Shown: positions 13,480-24,880 of the stretch, in pieces
Numbering within the stretch: the stretch's first letter is position 1
Layout of the letters: every line of letters begins with the position of its first letter
Origin: Epiperipatus broadwayi
Taxonomy: Eukaryota > Onychophora > Udeonychophora > Euonychophora > Peripatidae
Assembly: GCA_028023455.1 (NCBI GenBank)
Contig: JAQFVV010006203.1
Coordinates: 7,532,821-7,596,820 of the forward strand
Length of the DNA stretch: 64,000 bases
Direction of reading: 5' to 3'
Made by a program: the position numbers and the translations under genes
The notes under the pieces: generated by a model
Told to the model about the DNA's origin: nothing
Databases searched by the model: none
The model's input: the letters and a program-made list of their open reading frames with translations, nothing else

Positions 13480-14085
13480 AAAAGCAGTGGTACAAAAGAT
13501 AGCAGTTATTAAAAATTTTAAATATAGAAATGATAAATATAATACAGAAAAAATGTAGCTCATTTACAAAAGAATAACTTTATTAAATTATATAAAGATT
13601 ATGGATATAATCCTAAAACTATTAAAAATACATTTTTCAATTCTAAGAAATCTATAGTAAATAATAACATCTCTATGCAAAATGATTATAATAATAGTAA
13701 CAATAGAAATAAGAAATGTATCAACCTTTCATATTATCCCAAAATTTATAATACATTAATAAAAAACAAATTATATTGGTAATCATATAATTATTGGGTA
13801 TTCAAATATTAAGTCCAGATAAATTAATAAGTAATTATAAATTAAGAGATAACACAAAACATAAAAAAAATTTGTATATAAAATTGTGACCTTTGCAATA
13901 TGATTTACTACTGTCAAAGAGAGAAACAGTTAGAGGTAAGAGTCAAAGAACATAACAAAGCAATTAATAGACGAGATGATAAATCTGCTTTATACATTCA
14001 TTATTTATCATATGAACATAAAATAGATGCTACAAAAAATATTAAATCTTTAAATTACATTAAGCATAATTTAATAATCGTATAA
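13480..14085 (+). pseudogene. Penelope-like retroelement, C-terminal (GIY-YIG) relic
   Basis: Translation in shifting frames gives a segment ending in KKCINLSYYPKIYNTLIK (about 13,715-13,770). It is followed by CDLCNMIYYCQ and KQLEVRVKEHNKAINRRDDK, then SALYIHYLSYEHKID (open frame 13,900-14,085). This order (the INLPYYPK-like linker, a cysteine pair, an IYxGxT-like strand, an LxVRxKEH helix and an SALxxHxxxxxH segment) is that of the GIY-YIG endonuclease module at the end of Penelope-like element polymerases. The usual IYCGQT-type strand is changed to YYCQ, and stops interrupt the linker part, so the copy is dead. The reverse-transcriptase part is not recognisable upstream. The family call comes from established motif patterns, not from a search. 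Confidence 0.65.
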
Positions 14086-14962
14086 TTATTTACAAAACTT
14101 CAATAAATTTAGTTAATAACTGGTCAGTTAAAAATGAATGAAAAATTATATAAGATAGTATATATAAAGTTGTATAATATATGTATTATTTATTCTGTAT
14201 ATTTTTTTATGTCATATATTCATTTCTTTGAAATTATATTGGATTTCTATATGAAACTTTTATTCTATTTTATTGATGTTTTATTTTATTATTATTTTAT
14301 TTCCATTATAAATAGAACACTAGACAGTGTTCTCTCTGCAATAATTGGTTAATGTTAAAATAGATGATTAGCATTTGAAAAGGGTATGAAATCATGTGTC
14401 AAAAAGGCTTATTTATAATTATTAATATATTTATAGAGCTGTTGTATATGATTTTTATTATTTATTATAATTTAATAATTAAATAAAGTATTGAATTAAA
14501 GTATGATACAAAAATGTTTTTCTCTTCAAATTATTTTCATGATCTATATCTTGCAAATTAAGAAGCAGTAACAACCAGCTAAAAGTCAAAGCAAGCTAAT
14601 TCTTGAATTTAATTTTAAATATCATATTTATTTTGCATGGCTAGAGTTGATACTTCATCGTGTATGCTCCAAGATTTAAACTGATGAAATTATTAATGAA
14701 AATATAATATAGATTGGCAGACTTCACATCATATGGCTAAAGCTTAATGTTCATAAAATTAGATTAAACTATATCAAGTTAATTCCAGTATCAATCTATT
14801 ACATTATTTAATATTCATATATATGTATGAATTCCAAGTATCTAAATAATGCTTAGTAAAATTTATGATATAAGGGTTATACTGTGGAAAAGAAAACACA
14901 AGCACTTAAACTACTATTTAATTGTGTTTAAAGTTACTACTTGATTCTAATATTCTAATGGC
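14086..14962. other. AT-rich non-coding stretch
   Basis: Between the Penelope-like and hAT relics I see no gene. The open frame at 14,134-14,352 is a low-complexity Tyr/Ile/Phe run and is probably chance. Confidence 0.55.
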
Positions 14963-17440
14963 CAGATCTGCAAACTTTTGAGATGGAAGAGTCACTCAAC
15001 AATTTAAAAATTATTTGAGAGCTATGAAGGAAATTTAAAGAAATATTATAACAAGTTACAATATTAATTACATCTTTATTAAATGTAGATTAAATCACAT
15101 GGAAAATTGCTGGCATTGGTTTTAATCAGTGTGAACAATGAGCTTGCATTTCCATATAAAGTTTCTGTATGTCCAGTTGGTAACTAGTGGTTTTTAATTT
15201 AAGGCATGATTCCAAGTTGGCATTAGTAATTTGGTTCTTCAATTTACATTTAATAAAGTTCATGCCAGAAAATGATTGCTCACATAAGTATGTAGATTCA
15301 AAGATACTGAGAATACCAAATGTAAATTTTTTTCAACTCATATGAACCTGGAAGACTATTCCAAGTAGTAAAAATCAGTGTGCCTTCTGTAGGTTTTTAT
15401 AGCACTCTGTTGATTCTGTGAAAGCAGACTGCATTTTTTTTTTCCAGTTCTTCTATTTCAATACCAAGGTGAACAAATTTAGAGCTCCATAAATCTTTGC
15501 TTGTCAAGTCCAGCAATTGTACTTCAAAATTACCTGCTCAATATCAAATGGGGAAAATTTTAATTCTCTCACATTGGCATTAAGAGGATTTGTAATAAAA
15601 GCTAGAGTTGTTTTATCATTTCTAAATTCTTGAAACCTTTAAAGAAAAGATTCTCTCATGTTTAAAACTGTTGTCTTAAAATAATCTTTGTTAATGAGGA
15701 TATTATTTTCTTGACAATATTGAGACAAGTTTGGGAAATGAACTAAAGTTCTCCTCTCTAAATTTTCAGCAAATAGAATCAATTTCTTTTCAAACAAAAT
15801 AATTTCTTCTACCATTGAAAAAGCAATATTTCCTGCATCTTGTAATTTACGATTGAGCTGATTCAGTTGTGATGTAACATTGACCGTGTAATACAATTTT
15901 TGCAACCACAGATCTTCTGCTAATTCTAAATATTGAATGCCCTTGTGTCGAGAAATAATTTGATTTCATTTATGCAAAATGTTTTAACATGGTGCCTCTG
16001 GAAAGCCATCGAACTCTGTCATATTGGAGATCTGAATACTTTCTCTCCATTTCACATAGCAACTCTTGAAATTGTCGATGGTTAAGTCCTCTTGCTGCAA
16101 TAAAATTAATAATCTTAATTACGAAGTCCATAACTTTACCATTTTCTTCTGGAAAAGTTTGTGCATAAAGTGCTTCCTGATGAAATATAAAATGGAAAAT
16201 AATCCTTCATGATTAATGTTTTCTTTTAAAATTGAAACAACCCCCTTTTTCGATACCACCATATTTTTTGCCCCACCAGTTGCAATTGACACAATTTTAT
16301 CAAGTATGATATGGTCTTTTTCCACATTCGATGACAGCATTTGTTATGTTCTCTTCTTATGTTTAGCCCTTGAGTGGCAATAATCCTAAAAGTTCTCTTG
16401 GACTTTCAGATGATATATACTGCATGTAAAGGGAAATCTGGGCTAGGCCCTTGATGTCGCAAGACTCATCCACTGCAATTAATAAAGTTGAAGAAAATTA
16501 ATGTCCTCAATTTGTTGGTTGGTCACATTTAAGACTATTTTAACTGTCCTATATATTACAGTTTTGACAGATAATGGCAAGTTTTTAATTTTATTTAAAA
16601 TCTCTGTTTTATTTTTGAAATCACAAAAAAGTTCTTCAGATGCTTTAATAAAATGACATTTTATGTACTCACCATCTGTGAATGGTTTTCCTCTCTTAGC
16701 GATTTCCTGAGTTACTATGAAGCCTGCAATAGTAACGTTATTGGCAGACTGTCTCCAATAATCAAATACAGAACTTGATTTTTCAATGTTTTTCTGAAGT
16801 TCTTTAATTGCTCTTTTTCTTGTGTCACTGACAGGATATTTTATGGCAAATGAGGCATATTTTGTCATGGAGTGTCTCTCCAAATTACACTTCTTGTTTT
16901 GTGCCAGTGTTTCTTGGCAAATAAGACAGGTTGGAAGGCCTTCCAAGTTCGTGATAAACATGAAAGATTCAGTCTATTCTTTAAAATCATGATCATTTAA
17001 TGTTTTTCTCAGTCTTTTTTTTTGTAGTCATGTTGAAAAACTTTAAATATTGTATTTTATTTAATATGTTATATCCATGTTTGTATAACTAGACAAAAAA
17101 TGATACATTCCTCTTCTAGATTACATGAATTCACATTGCACCATTGCTAACATTGTCTTGTCCACTAGAGGACAACCGTGTGCTCAATTATTAGTTGCAA
17201 GTAAATTGAAACCATGATAATTTTATTTTCAATTTTACTACAAAGCAGGGGGTCTATATGTCCTGGATTTGTACTGATTTTATCTTTATTTTTTATGAAT
17301 TTCGTATTATAATGTTTTGTTTTTTTGCCTTTTTTTATGTTTCAATTAGGCTCTGTGGAAAAATATAGGCATTACTGAAGAGCCACATATATATACAAAG
17401 AACCACATATAGCTCGCGAGCCATAGTTTGCTGACCCCTG
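14963..17440 (-). mobile_element. hAT transposon relic with GTF2IRD2-like transposase
   Basis: The right end, reversed, reads CAGGGGTCAGCAAACTATGG followed by CTCGCGAGC (17,440 to 17,412), a typical hAT terminal repeat. A decayed left end, CAGATCTGCAAACTTTTGAG, begins at 14,963. Reading the - strand gives a broken transposase. First comes a zinc-finger-type N-terminus with CLICQETLAQNKKCNLERH (16,961-16,479). Then an IATGGAKNMVVSKKGVVSIL segment (16,340-16,119), corresponding to the TDGAPAM region of hAT enzymes. Then LNQLNRKLQDAGNIAFSMVEE (15,905-15,639). Last is the C-terminal dimerisation motif YLCEQSFSGMNFIK (about 15,280). Several frameshifts and stops separate these blocks, so it is inactive. 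The family resembles the hAT transposases related to GTF2IRD2 and EPM2AIP1. Confidence 0.85.
15639..16961 (-). pseudogene. hAT transposase pseudogene
   Basis: Three open segments in different frames (16,961-16,479; 16,340-16,119; 15,905-15,639) together cover much of a hAT transposase, and the C-terminal dimerisation domain continues to about 15,155. The first 160 codons hold the cysteines of a CxxC zinc ribbon followed by a histidine (CLIC...ERH) and an IAGFIVTQEIAKRGKPFTDGEY block characteristic of this transposase group. The 73-codon segment keeps the glycine-alanine turn normally preceded by the catalytic Asp, but that Asp is replaced (ATGGAKN instead of TDGAPN). The enzyme would have cut and rejoined the element's ends in the nucleus. 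At least two frameshifts and one missing catalytic residue show it is dead. Confidence 0.8.
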
Positions 17441-18580
17441 GGCTAGATATTTCAACTACCTTTATTAAATATCTATATTTGCATTCATTAATTTCTCAAA
17501 CGACATCATATAAGATCATAATTTCATTGTCAAGCATGTTTGAGCATATATATATATGTGCAGACACACAAAATACAAAATTTTTAGATTTTTTTTTTAA
17601 AAAAGGCAATGGATTAATAGAAGCCATCCATTTTATAAAAGCAATATAAGAATATGCTTGTAGCATTTTTTTTTTTTTTTTAAATTACAGTACAGAATTT
17701 TAAAGAGGTTCATAAATTCGAGGTGGGGGTTTGAAATTAATAAAATATTCTTAACTCGATTTTATAAATATATCTTGAAGAATGATGAAGTTCATATGCT
17801 AGAGAGTGATTAAATTTAATATTAAAAACGAACGTTTTTCAAGCTATTTTTAGAAATAAGCATTAGAAACTGAAAAGAAAATTAATATTCATCACATTTA
17901 ATTATCAAATAAATAATTTTTTTGCATCCTACAAATAACTTTTTTTTTATAAACAGTATTTTTTAAATTAATATATATGTAATCTATCGATATTTACAAG
18001 AATATAATTGCAATATTCAGTCAACAATTTTAATATATATATATAAAACAATTTATAGTTATTTACTCATTTGCTTAGGACATTAAGTGACAACAATTCA
18101 AGGAACAAAGTGTATGGTTAAGCATAATAAGTCCATTCATTGCTTTATACTTAGATAAGAATAGATCCCAGAACCTTTAGCTCTTAAGCTGTACTCTTTA
18201 TTGTACTAAATCATACAGAATAAATATTAAACCTTCATTAATATGTATTTCTATACTTCCAATTTTAATTATTTATTCTCAATCTTTTTTTATATGTACC
18301 ATAGGCACCTTTTAATAAAAATTCATAAGATGAACAACAAATAATACTTTAAATGTTATTAAAACATAATTATCTAGGAGTTTTACTGTTTGTTTGTTTT
18401 TGTTTTACTTAATAGTGAGAAGTAAAACTATATTTAAAACATTAAATATAAATTATAACAAATATATAGTAAAAATTATTGCCATAGCAGTGAATACTAA
18501 TATATTATAGAATTAATTTTTAGAAAATAATTTCATTGAAGTATTTAAATTGTTCCATAAAATATTGTGCAGAATATATT
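17441..18580. other. AT-rich non-coding stretch
   Basis: This lies between the hAT and mariner relics, and no gene or repeat structure is evident. The 73-codon frame starting at 17,428 overlaps the hAT end and is a chance frame. Confidence 0.55.
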
Positions 18581-18744
18581 TTAAAGATTATCAAAAAGTA
18601 ATTTGTATGAGGGGAGATGCAAAAATAATTGGGTATGGAACTGTTCTCCGTAAGTGATCCTTGTGGGGACACTTTTGCATCAATCTGCCAAATTATGTTT
18701 CCATGTGAAATTGTGGTACCAATGAATGCGCTTCACAGATCTGC

Positions 18745-19394
18745 CAATTTTTTTTTGTAGTGACTAAAAAGTTGAAATAATGTGAAATTCTGTTTTCTTT
18801 TAGGAAAACAGTAGGAAAAACAGTTATAATACTTAAAACAGATTACAAAAAAGTTATTCTGGGTAAAACCCAAGTTTACAAATGATTTAATGAAATTGTC
18901 AAATTCACCATGTCCCAAAAAAGCATAGTGAGTGAAGTCCAAGGTCAAGATAAGGCTGATATTTTTATTTTATTGACACAGATGACATTTTTTCTCTCAA
19001 AATTAGTTGTTAACAATCAGATATTTTAACTACAAATTCTGAAATACTTGTGTGATGTGTTTAAATGTAAATGTCCTGTTTTGTTGGCAAAGTGAGGAGT
19101 GCAAGCTACACCACAATTCCTCTGCGAGCAGTCTTGAGTGAGAAATAATTTTTAATTAAGCATGATCAAACTTATCTACCAGTCATATTCTCTCGATCTC
19201 TAACCTTATGACTTCTTTCTATTCTCTTGAATGAAGAAATGTGTCAATTTTTTTTTTGCTGACTTAGTAGTAAAAAAAAAATGATGCAGGCATTAAAAGG
19301 CTTTCCTTTGGGTTTTAAGACTATTTTGTAAAATGAAAAACACATTTAGAATGGTGTATTATTTTAAATGGACAGCACTTTGAAGGAGATTAAA
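18745..19394 (+). pseudogene. mariner transposase relic
   Basis: The + strand translates in broken frames to recognisable mariner blocks. The N-terminal helix-turn-helix region gives ILKTDYKKVILGKTQVYK (about 18,820-18,880), matching the LKxxYGxxxLGKTQVxEW pattern. Near 19,125-19,175 there is SLE then FLIKHDQTYLP, matching the SVKEFLxKHxxxxLPHPPYSPDL region, with the following serine-rich segment decayed. The end reads ALKGFPLGF then KTHLEWCIILNGQHFEGD (about 19,290-19,392), matching the mariner C-terminus. Stops and frameshifts are frequent and the DD34D catalytic residues cannot be assembled. Possible ends lie near 18,583 and 19,450, where inverted GACTCAA-like strings occur, but these are weak. 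The 71-codon frame on the opposite strand is a shadow. Confidence 0.75.
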
Positions 19395-19460
19395 CTTATA
19401 ACAATTAAAGATAAACAATATTTTATTATAAAATTTTGATTATTATTGAGTCAACCCTTG

Positions 19461-20542
19461 TAAGAGTAGTATTTTTAATTAAGTTTATTAGATATTACAT
19501 TCATGCATAATGTGGTTTATTGCATAGTAACTGATATTAACTTTGAAAAAGAGATTTCCAAACTGGAAGAAATTTTAATAAGATTATTCTATGTTCGCTA
19601 ATATATTAAATGTATAATGTAACATATTAAAATTTTGAAAACAAAAGATTATAATAGATATTTCCACTCTTTTCCTTAAAAAAATTTATCTAAGATGCTA
19701 AAGCACTTAAAATTTCTTTATCATACATTGAAAATTGAATCAAAAATTTAAAACATTGTATTTGTAATTGTGTAAATTAGATTTCATTTATTTTTTCAAA
19801 AATATTTCTAGTAAAATATAACAATATCTATAACATTTATTCTAAAAATATCATGGCAAAAGCATCTGAATCTATATTCTCTTTCAAAATTAATTAAAGT
19901 TGATAAAATTACAATTGTGCTTTGTTGTATGGTCAGCAAATTAATATTAATATAACCAATCCAATTATCAAGACTTCCATCCTCTAGTTAAAAACAATTT
20001 TATATTCACTAATCTTTATAAAATAGCTAAGTAACTACCTATGGAGAAACTCCATAAGAAAAAAAATATGGAGCTTCTCTGAGAAATTCTGAGTTACCTA
20101 AAAAAAATCTCAAACTTTACTTCAGATTTAAACTCCAAGATATTCATAATATGTTAATGCACTAACTGCTAATCAATAAAGCTTTTCATGTTTGATCTGT
20201 AACTATACACTAATGCTTTTTTGAAAATGACAAGTTAATAAGTTTTAAGCTGCTATAAAAAAAAACTTGTTAATATATGGGACATTTATCCACTAACACA
20301 AATGAAAAACAAATTTAAAGCAATTACTTTAAAATTCAAGATACTTTTAAACTAAAAACTAAGTATTTTACTACTACTCACATTATTTTTTTTATCTTTC
20401 CAGCAACAATCCATCATGACATTTAAAATTTATAGGTATGTAAGTATCTATGTATGTTTTCAGCTTGAAGAGCAGATAAAAATAATTAGGCAATATTAGA
20501 ATACAAGTATAATTTATATACTTGGACTTTAGAAGCTACATA
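19461..20542. other. AT-rich non-coding stretch
   Basis: No gene is visible. A small hairpin with TATGGAG repeats lies around 20,040-20,090. Confidence 0.5.
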
Positions 20543-21250
20543 GGGGGATTTGAACATCAATTTTCAAGCTCCCTTCAGCTAGCCCCTCTATTTCATACAA
20601 CCAATACACATGACCACACATCTGTAAAAAGGATAAATGATCCCTAATATACATATTCTGTGCTGAACCAGCATTCATCCATTGGTTCAGATCATCATCT
20701 ACCACACCCATATATAATCAGTGCTCAGTTTACATTAAGATAACAAAACTTCAAACTTTAATGGACAGGCTTCAATCTACTCCATCCTTCCACTCTTCAG
20801 CCATCCATACCATTGAAAATCTGATGGTAGAATGCCCAAATCTCTTATTGATGCCAATATTATTGTCATGTCCATGTTAACATTAAGTGAACAAAGTCCT
20901 ATACATGATGGGTCAGATTGACTTAATGTCAGGCATGAAAATAATATTGGCATCAACAAGAGATTAGAGTGTTCCATTAGCAAATTTTCGATGGTACGGA
21001 TGGTTGAAGAGTTGGGGGGTGGAGTAGATTAAAACCTGTTCATTAAAGTTTGAAGATTTGCTATCTTAATATAAATCGAGCACTGATTATATATGCATGT
21101 GCAAGATGATGATCTGGGCCAAGTGATGGGTGCTGGTTCAGTATGAAATACATACACTGATATCTCTTTTTCAAATGTGTGGACATGTGTATCGGTTGTA
21201 TGAGATAGAGGGGATAGCTGAAGGGAGCTTAAAAGTCTGTGTTGAAATAA
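20543..21250. repeat. Foldback element FB1, longest copy
   Basis: Two arms of about 340 bp mirror each other around position 20,905. Matching pairs include TCAAGCTCCCTTCAGC (left) with GCTGAAGGGAGCTT (right), AACCAGCATTCATC with GATGGGTGCTGGTT, TTCAAACTTTAATGGACAGG with CCTGTTCATTAAAGTTTGAA, and CATTAAGT with ACTTAATG at the centre. This copy shows the full arm that the 4.2 and 47 kb copies have partly lost, and part of its inner arm recurs near 50.75-50.90 kb. The left tip (GGGGGATTTGAACA) is, on the other strand, TGTTCAAATCCCCC, a good Pol III B box pointing outward. The open frames of 60 and 68 codons inside it are products of the repeat. No transposase is encoded. Confidence 0.8.
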
Positions 21251-21688
21251 TTAATGAGGTAAATATAAAAAAATCTTAATATTTAAAGTTTATATTAAAA
21301 ACATATTTATTGTTTATTGTTTTTTTTATAGTTTTAATAAGCTATTAATAATCTTTATATAAATATACAATGCAAAAAAAAAAAAAAACAACAATTCACT
21401 TAAAATAAACATTATTTCAAGATAAAATTTTAATTTTAATGATAAAAGAAAATAATTTGTAATTGATAAACAAAGATAACATTGTAAAAATTGAAACAAT
21501 AAAAAATTATGCTGCTGACTATTGTTTATATATTGTAACTCTCATATCTGATTTTACAGGCATTGCTTTTATGCAAATATTTTTTTATTATTATGTGTAA
21601 CAAAATATTAAAACCATTTATAGTTGTAATTATAAATTTATTTAAATGCACATTGATTACGTACGTAATATTCATTAAGGCTGTAGCC
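21251..21688. other. AT-rich non-coding stretch
   Basis: No gene or repeat was identified between two palindromic elements. Confidence 0.5.
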
Positions 21689-21788
21689 TCAAGCACATGC
21701 GTATAAAAATGTGATAGTAGGGACCTCTACAGGTCTTAAACCACAAGCAGAGGTCCCTACTATCGCATTTTTATACGCATGTGCTTGA
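21689..21788. repeat. Near-perfect 41-bp-arm hairpin
   Basis: The left arm TCAAGCACATGCGTATAAAA continues through TGTGATAGTAGGGACCTCT. It is repeated in inverted form as AGAGGTCCCTACTATCGCAT, continuing to the mirrored CATGTGCTTGA. The two arms differ at about one position and enclose an 18-base loop. Its balanced composition stands out from the surrounding AT-rich DNA. It looks like a very short foldback element or an inverted duplication. No other copy was noticed in the window. Confidence 0.85.
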
Positions 21789-24235
21789 AGTTAAAACCAT
21801 TCATAAAGAATAAATTTTAAAATGGTTTTAAAATGTTAAAAAGAAAATAAGCATAAAGATAAAATGTATTACTACTTTATTCTTTTAAAAATAAAGAATT
21901 TTTTTCTTCTTTTTAAACAAAAATGTTATGGTAACCAGCAAAAGCTTTCAAGAAACTGGGAAAAGAATTGTAACTAGACTTTGCTGTAATATCTCTTGTT
22001 GTCAAGAAGTCAATGAAATTTTATAAATATTTTAAATTAATATCATGCATTTTATTCAGGAGAGGACTCTTTAGGATGCTTTCCCTGATCTTTCCAGTAG
22101 TATAACTGAATATAGAGCTGTTAACAAAAATATGCCTTAAAATTTAATCTTGATTCTACAGATCTATTCATAATTATTGAACGCTGAAGAAATATCTAAC
22201 ATTTACTTGCTGAAGAAAGAAAAAAAATAGTCCTCTAAAGTTATTATTTCATGAAATGTATTTCTATAATCAACATGAAAATCTATTTATCTTAAAATGC
22301 TCAGAAGACAACTGCAAAAGGAAACACACCAGAAAACTACTTCTGAAGGAACCAAAAGAAGCTAAAATCTTATACTGCCAGAAAACATTAAAATTCAATG
22401 ATTAATGGTTGTGTTCCCATGTTTACAGATACAAAATATGCATGTGAGCTCACAAAGACATTAAAGTAAATCAAATGAGCTTTCTATAAATACTCTCAAG
22501 AGATTGTAAGTTAGAAAGATTTTTTCCCCTCTATTAATTTATAACAAATTTTTTTTTATTATCATTATTGTCATATAATACTGTTCTTTCATTAAAGTTA
22601 TTGTTAATAATTTTATTGTTTATCCAACCAGGTCGATTATTTACTTGTTAATTAATGACTTATTAGGTGGAGAGGGGTAACAATCAAGAAATAAAATTGG
22701 ATCTGCATGGAAACTTGTTTTTATGTAGGCTCAATGTGATCACTAATCATGATTAGAAATTACTTACCAATTAAAAATAAATTATATTCTGTCACTCCTC
22801 CACATACATGGTAACCCATTAGCTGTCTTTAAATACTCTTAGATGAAAATTTAATTGCCAAACATCCTTTTTTATTATTTAATTGTTAATTGTTTTTAAT
22901 ACCAATTGTTCATTAAGGCATTTACCATTATAATATGTAACGTTTAATTAAGAAATATCCTTTTCAAATATTTTTTGGCACAAAATATTATGCCATTTTA
23001 AAATTATTTATGTCACATTTGACATGTAAATAAACAAAAAATTATCACACATTTAGATAAGTGAAACCTTAATATTTTACTGTAAATGAATGATACATAA
23101 GTGATTTCTGCTTTTTGATAATAGAAAAAGACTGAATATTAGAAATCAAATTCACACATGATTAATATTAATAAACTGTAATTGGTACAATATATTAAAA
23201 TTATAATTCTCATATACAGAAATCTTGACACTATATAACTTGGTGGGAGGTAGTTACTTCCGCTTTGTAATTACACGTATACATTTATACATTGACATTG
23301 TATATGAATTCATATTTTTATTGAAAAAATACAATTTTAGCAATTTTTTATATATATCAAAGATTCTAGACCAACTTGCAAGTCAAATGTGGCTCTTTGA
23401 TCCCAGTCTTGTAGCTCTTTTTATGTTGATGAACATAAACATTTTTTATTTTCTCTTATAATTTGTAAATAAATATTTTGAGAACTCGAGAAGAGGAAAA
23501 ATACATATTACAATGTTGTTTCTTGAATTCAGTCTTATTATGGATTAGTAATTATTGTATATGATGAATATTTAAATATTAAAAAGTTATGAATAAATCA
23601 AACTGTCAAAGCAATTTACTTACATATTAACAATAGATCATTTGAAAAATAAAGTCTTATTCTTTATAAATACATTGCCTATTAATTCAAATATTATTAA
23701 TTAAGAAATTTATATTATCCAGACAAACATTTTACAATTATAAATATTAGCATATTCTATATTTTAAAGTGCTATATTGTTATTGTGAAAAGTATATACA
23801 TACATACAAATTAATAGATAGCAAAATTAATATTTTTGGATTTATAATGAGGTTAAATTCCAAAAAATTCTTAAATAAAAAAAACCTGGAGCCAGATTTC
23901 GGATTACAATATTTACTTGTTTGTATAATTAAATTGTAAGAATTATTTAATATTTGAGAAGCCCATTGTCAGAAAAGACATCTGTTCCACTCATTTGACC
24001 AGTACAGCCTCTCTTTTTTACTTTCTCAACTATGAATAAAAGATTCATTAAATGCAATAAAAGAATGAACCTATAATTCAAACACACACAAAAATTGAAA
24101 AATATGAAAAATATTTAAAAAAAACTAAAAATAAAAATGTATACATACATCAACCTATAGAAAATATTTGTTAACCTTGTTACTGAAGAATTAAATATTT
24201 TATGAAATATTAAGTAAAAAAAATTTTTTTTTAAA
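21789..24235. other. AT-rich non-coding stretch
   Basis: No gene is visible. The 78-codon frame at 23,225-23,461 has a plausible start but a hydrophobic, low-complexity composition and no recognisable family, so I do not call it. Confidence 0.5.
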
Positions 24236-24563
24236 TAGCTGACTAAAAAGTAGAAAAATAACAAAATAATCTGCTTCTTGATTAATTTGTCATTCTTGGA
24301 AAATATCAGATCTTAAGAATCTAGACTTGTTATAAAACAATTGAAAATTGCAGGAATATTGCCAATTCATAAAAGCATTCGAGATCTTTTTGATTTTTAT
24401 TTATTTGAACCTCAAATGCTTTTATGAAATGCTAATATTTTTACAATTCCCGATTGTTTTATAACAAGTCTAGATTATAAAGATCATTGATATTTTCCAA
24501 AAATGACAAATTAACTGAGAAGTGGATTACTTTGATGTTATTTTTCTACTTTTTAGTTGTCTG
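24236..24563. repeat. Palindromic foldback element, family FB2
   Basis: The left arm starts with GACTAAAAAGTAGAAAAATAAC and the right arm ends with the inverse ATTTTTCTACTTTTTAGTTGTC. Inner pairs include TAATTTGTCATTCTTGGAAAATATC with GATATTTTCCAAAAATGACA, TCTAGACTTGTTATAAAACAAT with ATTGTTTTATAACAAGTCTAGA, and CATAAAAGCATT with AATGCTTTTATG. The loop is near 24,400. Arms are about 160 bp and diverged by roughly a tenth. No coding content is present. It is distinct in sequence from family FB1. A MITE-like origin is likely, but no target-site duplication is clear. Confidence 0.8.
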
Positions 24564-24794
24564 TTTACACAAAAAAATTATCCCCCCCAAAATTTTTTTT
24601 TACATATTATTTTTTTTAGTTATATTTACATATTTTTAAAAATGGTTAAAACTACAAAAAAATCTGACAAAAATTATAATTCAATAATGAAGTGAAAATA
24701 AATAATACACTCTCTAACAAATGAATTCTAAATTTAATTAATTTAATTAAGTATGAGTTAAATCAATATTAACAAAATTTTATTCTAAAAACAA

Positions 24795-24880
24795 GATTTT
24801 TGATGGCTAAGTTGCTAAGGAATTTTCTTGGGAAGTAAGGATGTGAGTTCGAGTTCTAAACTAGAACGGATTTTTTTTCC
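24795..24880 (+). other. tRNA-like Pol III unit (SINE head candidate)
   Basis: An A-box-like string (TGGCTAAGTTGCTAAGG, about 24,803) is followed after about 30 bases by a B-box-like string (GAGTTCGAGTTC, 24,845-24,856) and then a T8 run at about 24,871 that could stop Pol III. The arrangement is that of a tRNA or tRNA-derived SINE head. No full cloverleaf can be drawn: the anticodon arm and acceptor stem do not pair. A functional tRNA gene is therefore unlikely. Confidence 0.4.

Noticed and set aside
18733-18948. 71-codon frame on the - strand
   Set aside because: It is antisense to the mariner relic, whose conserved blocks read on the + strand.
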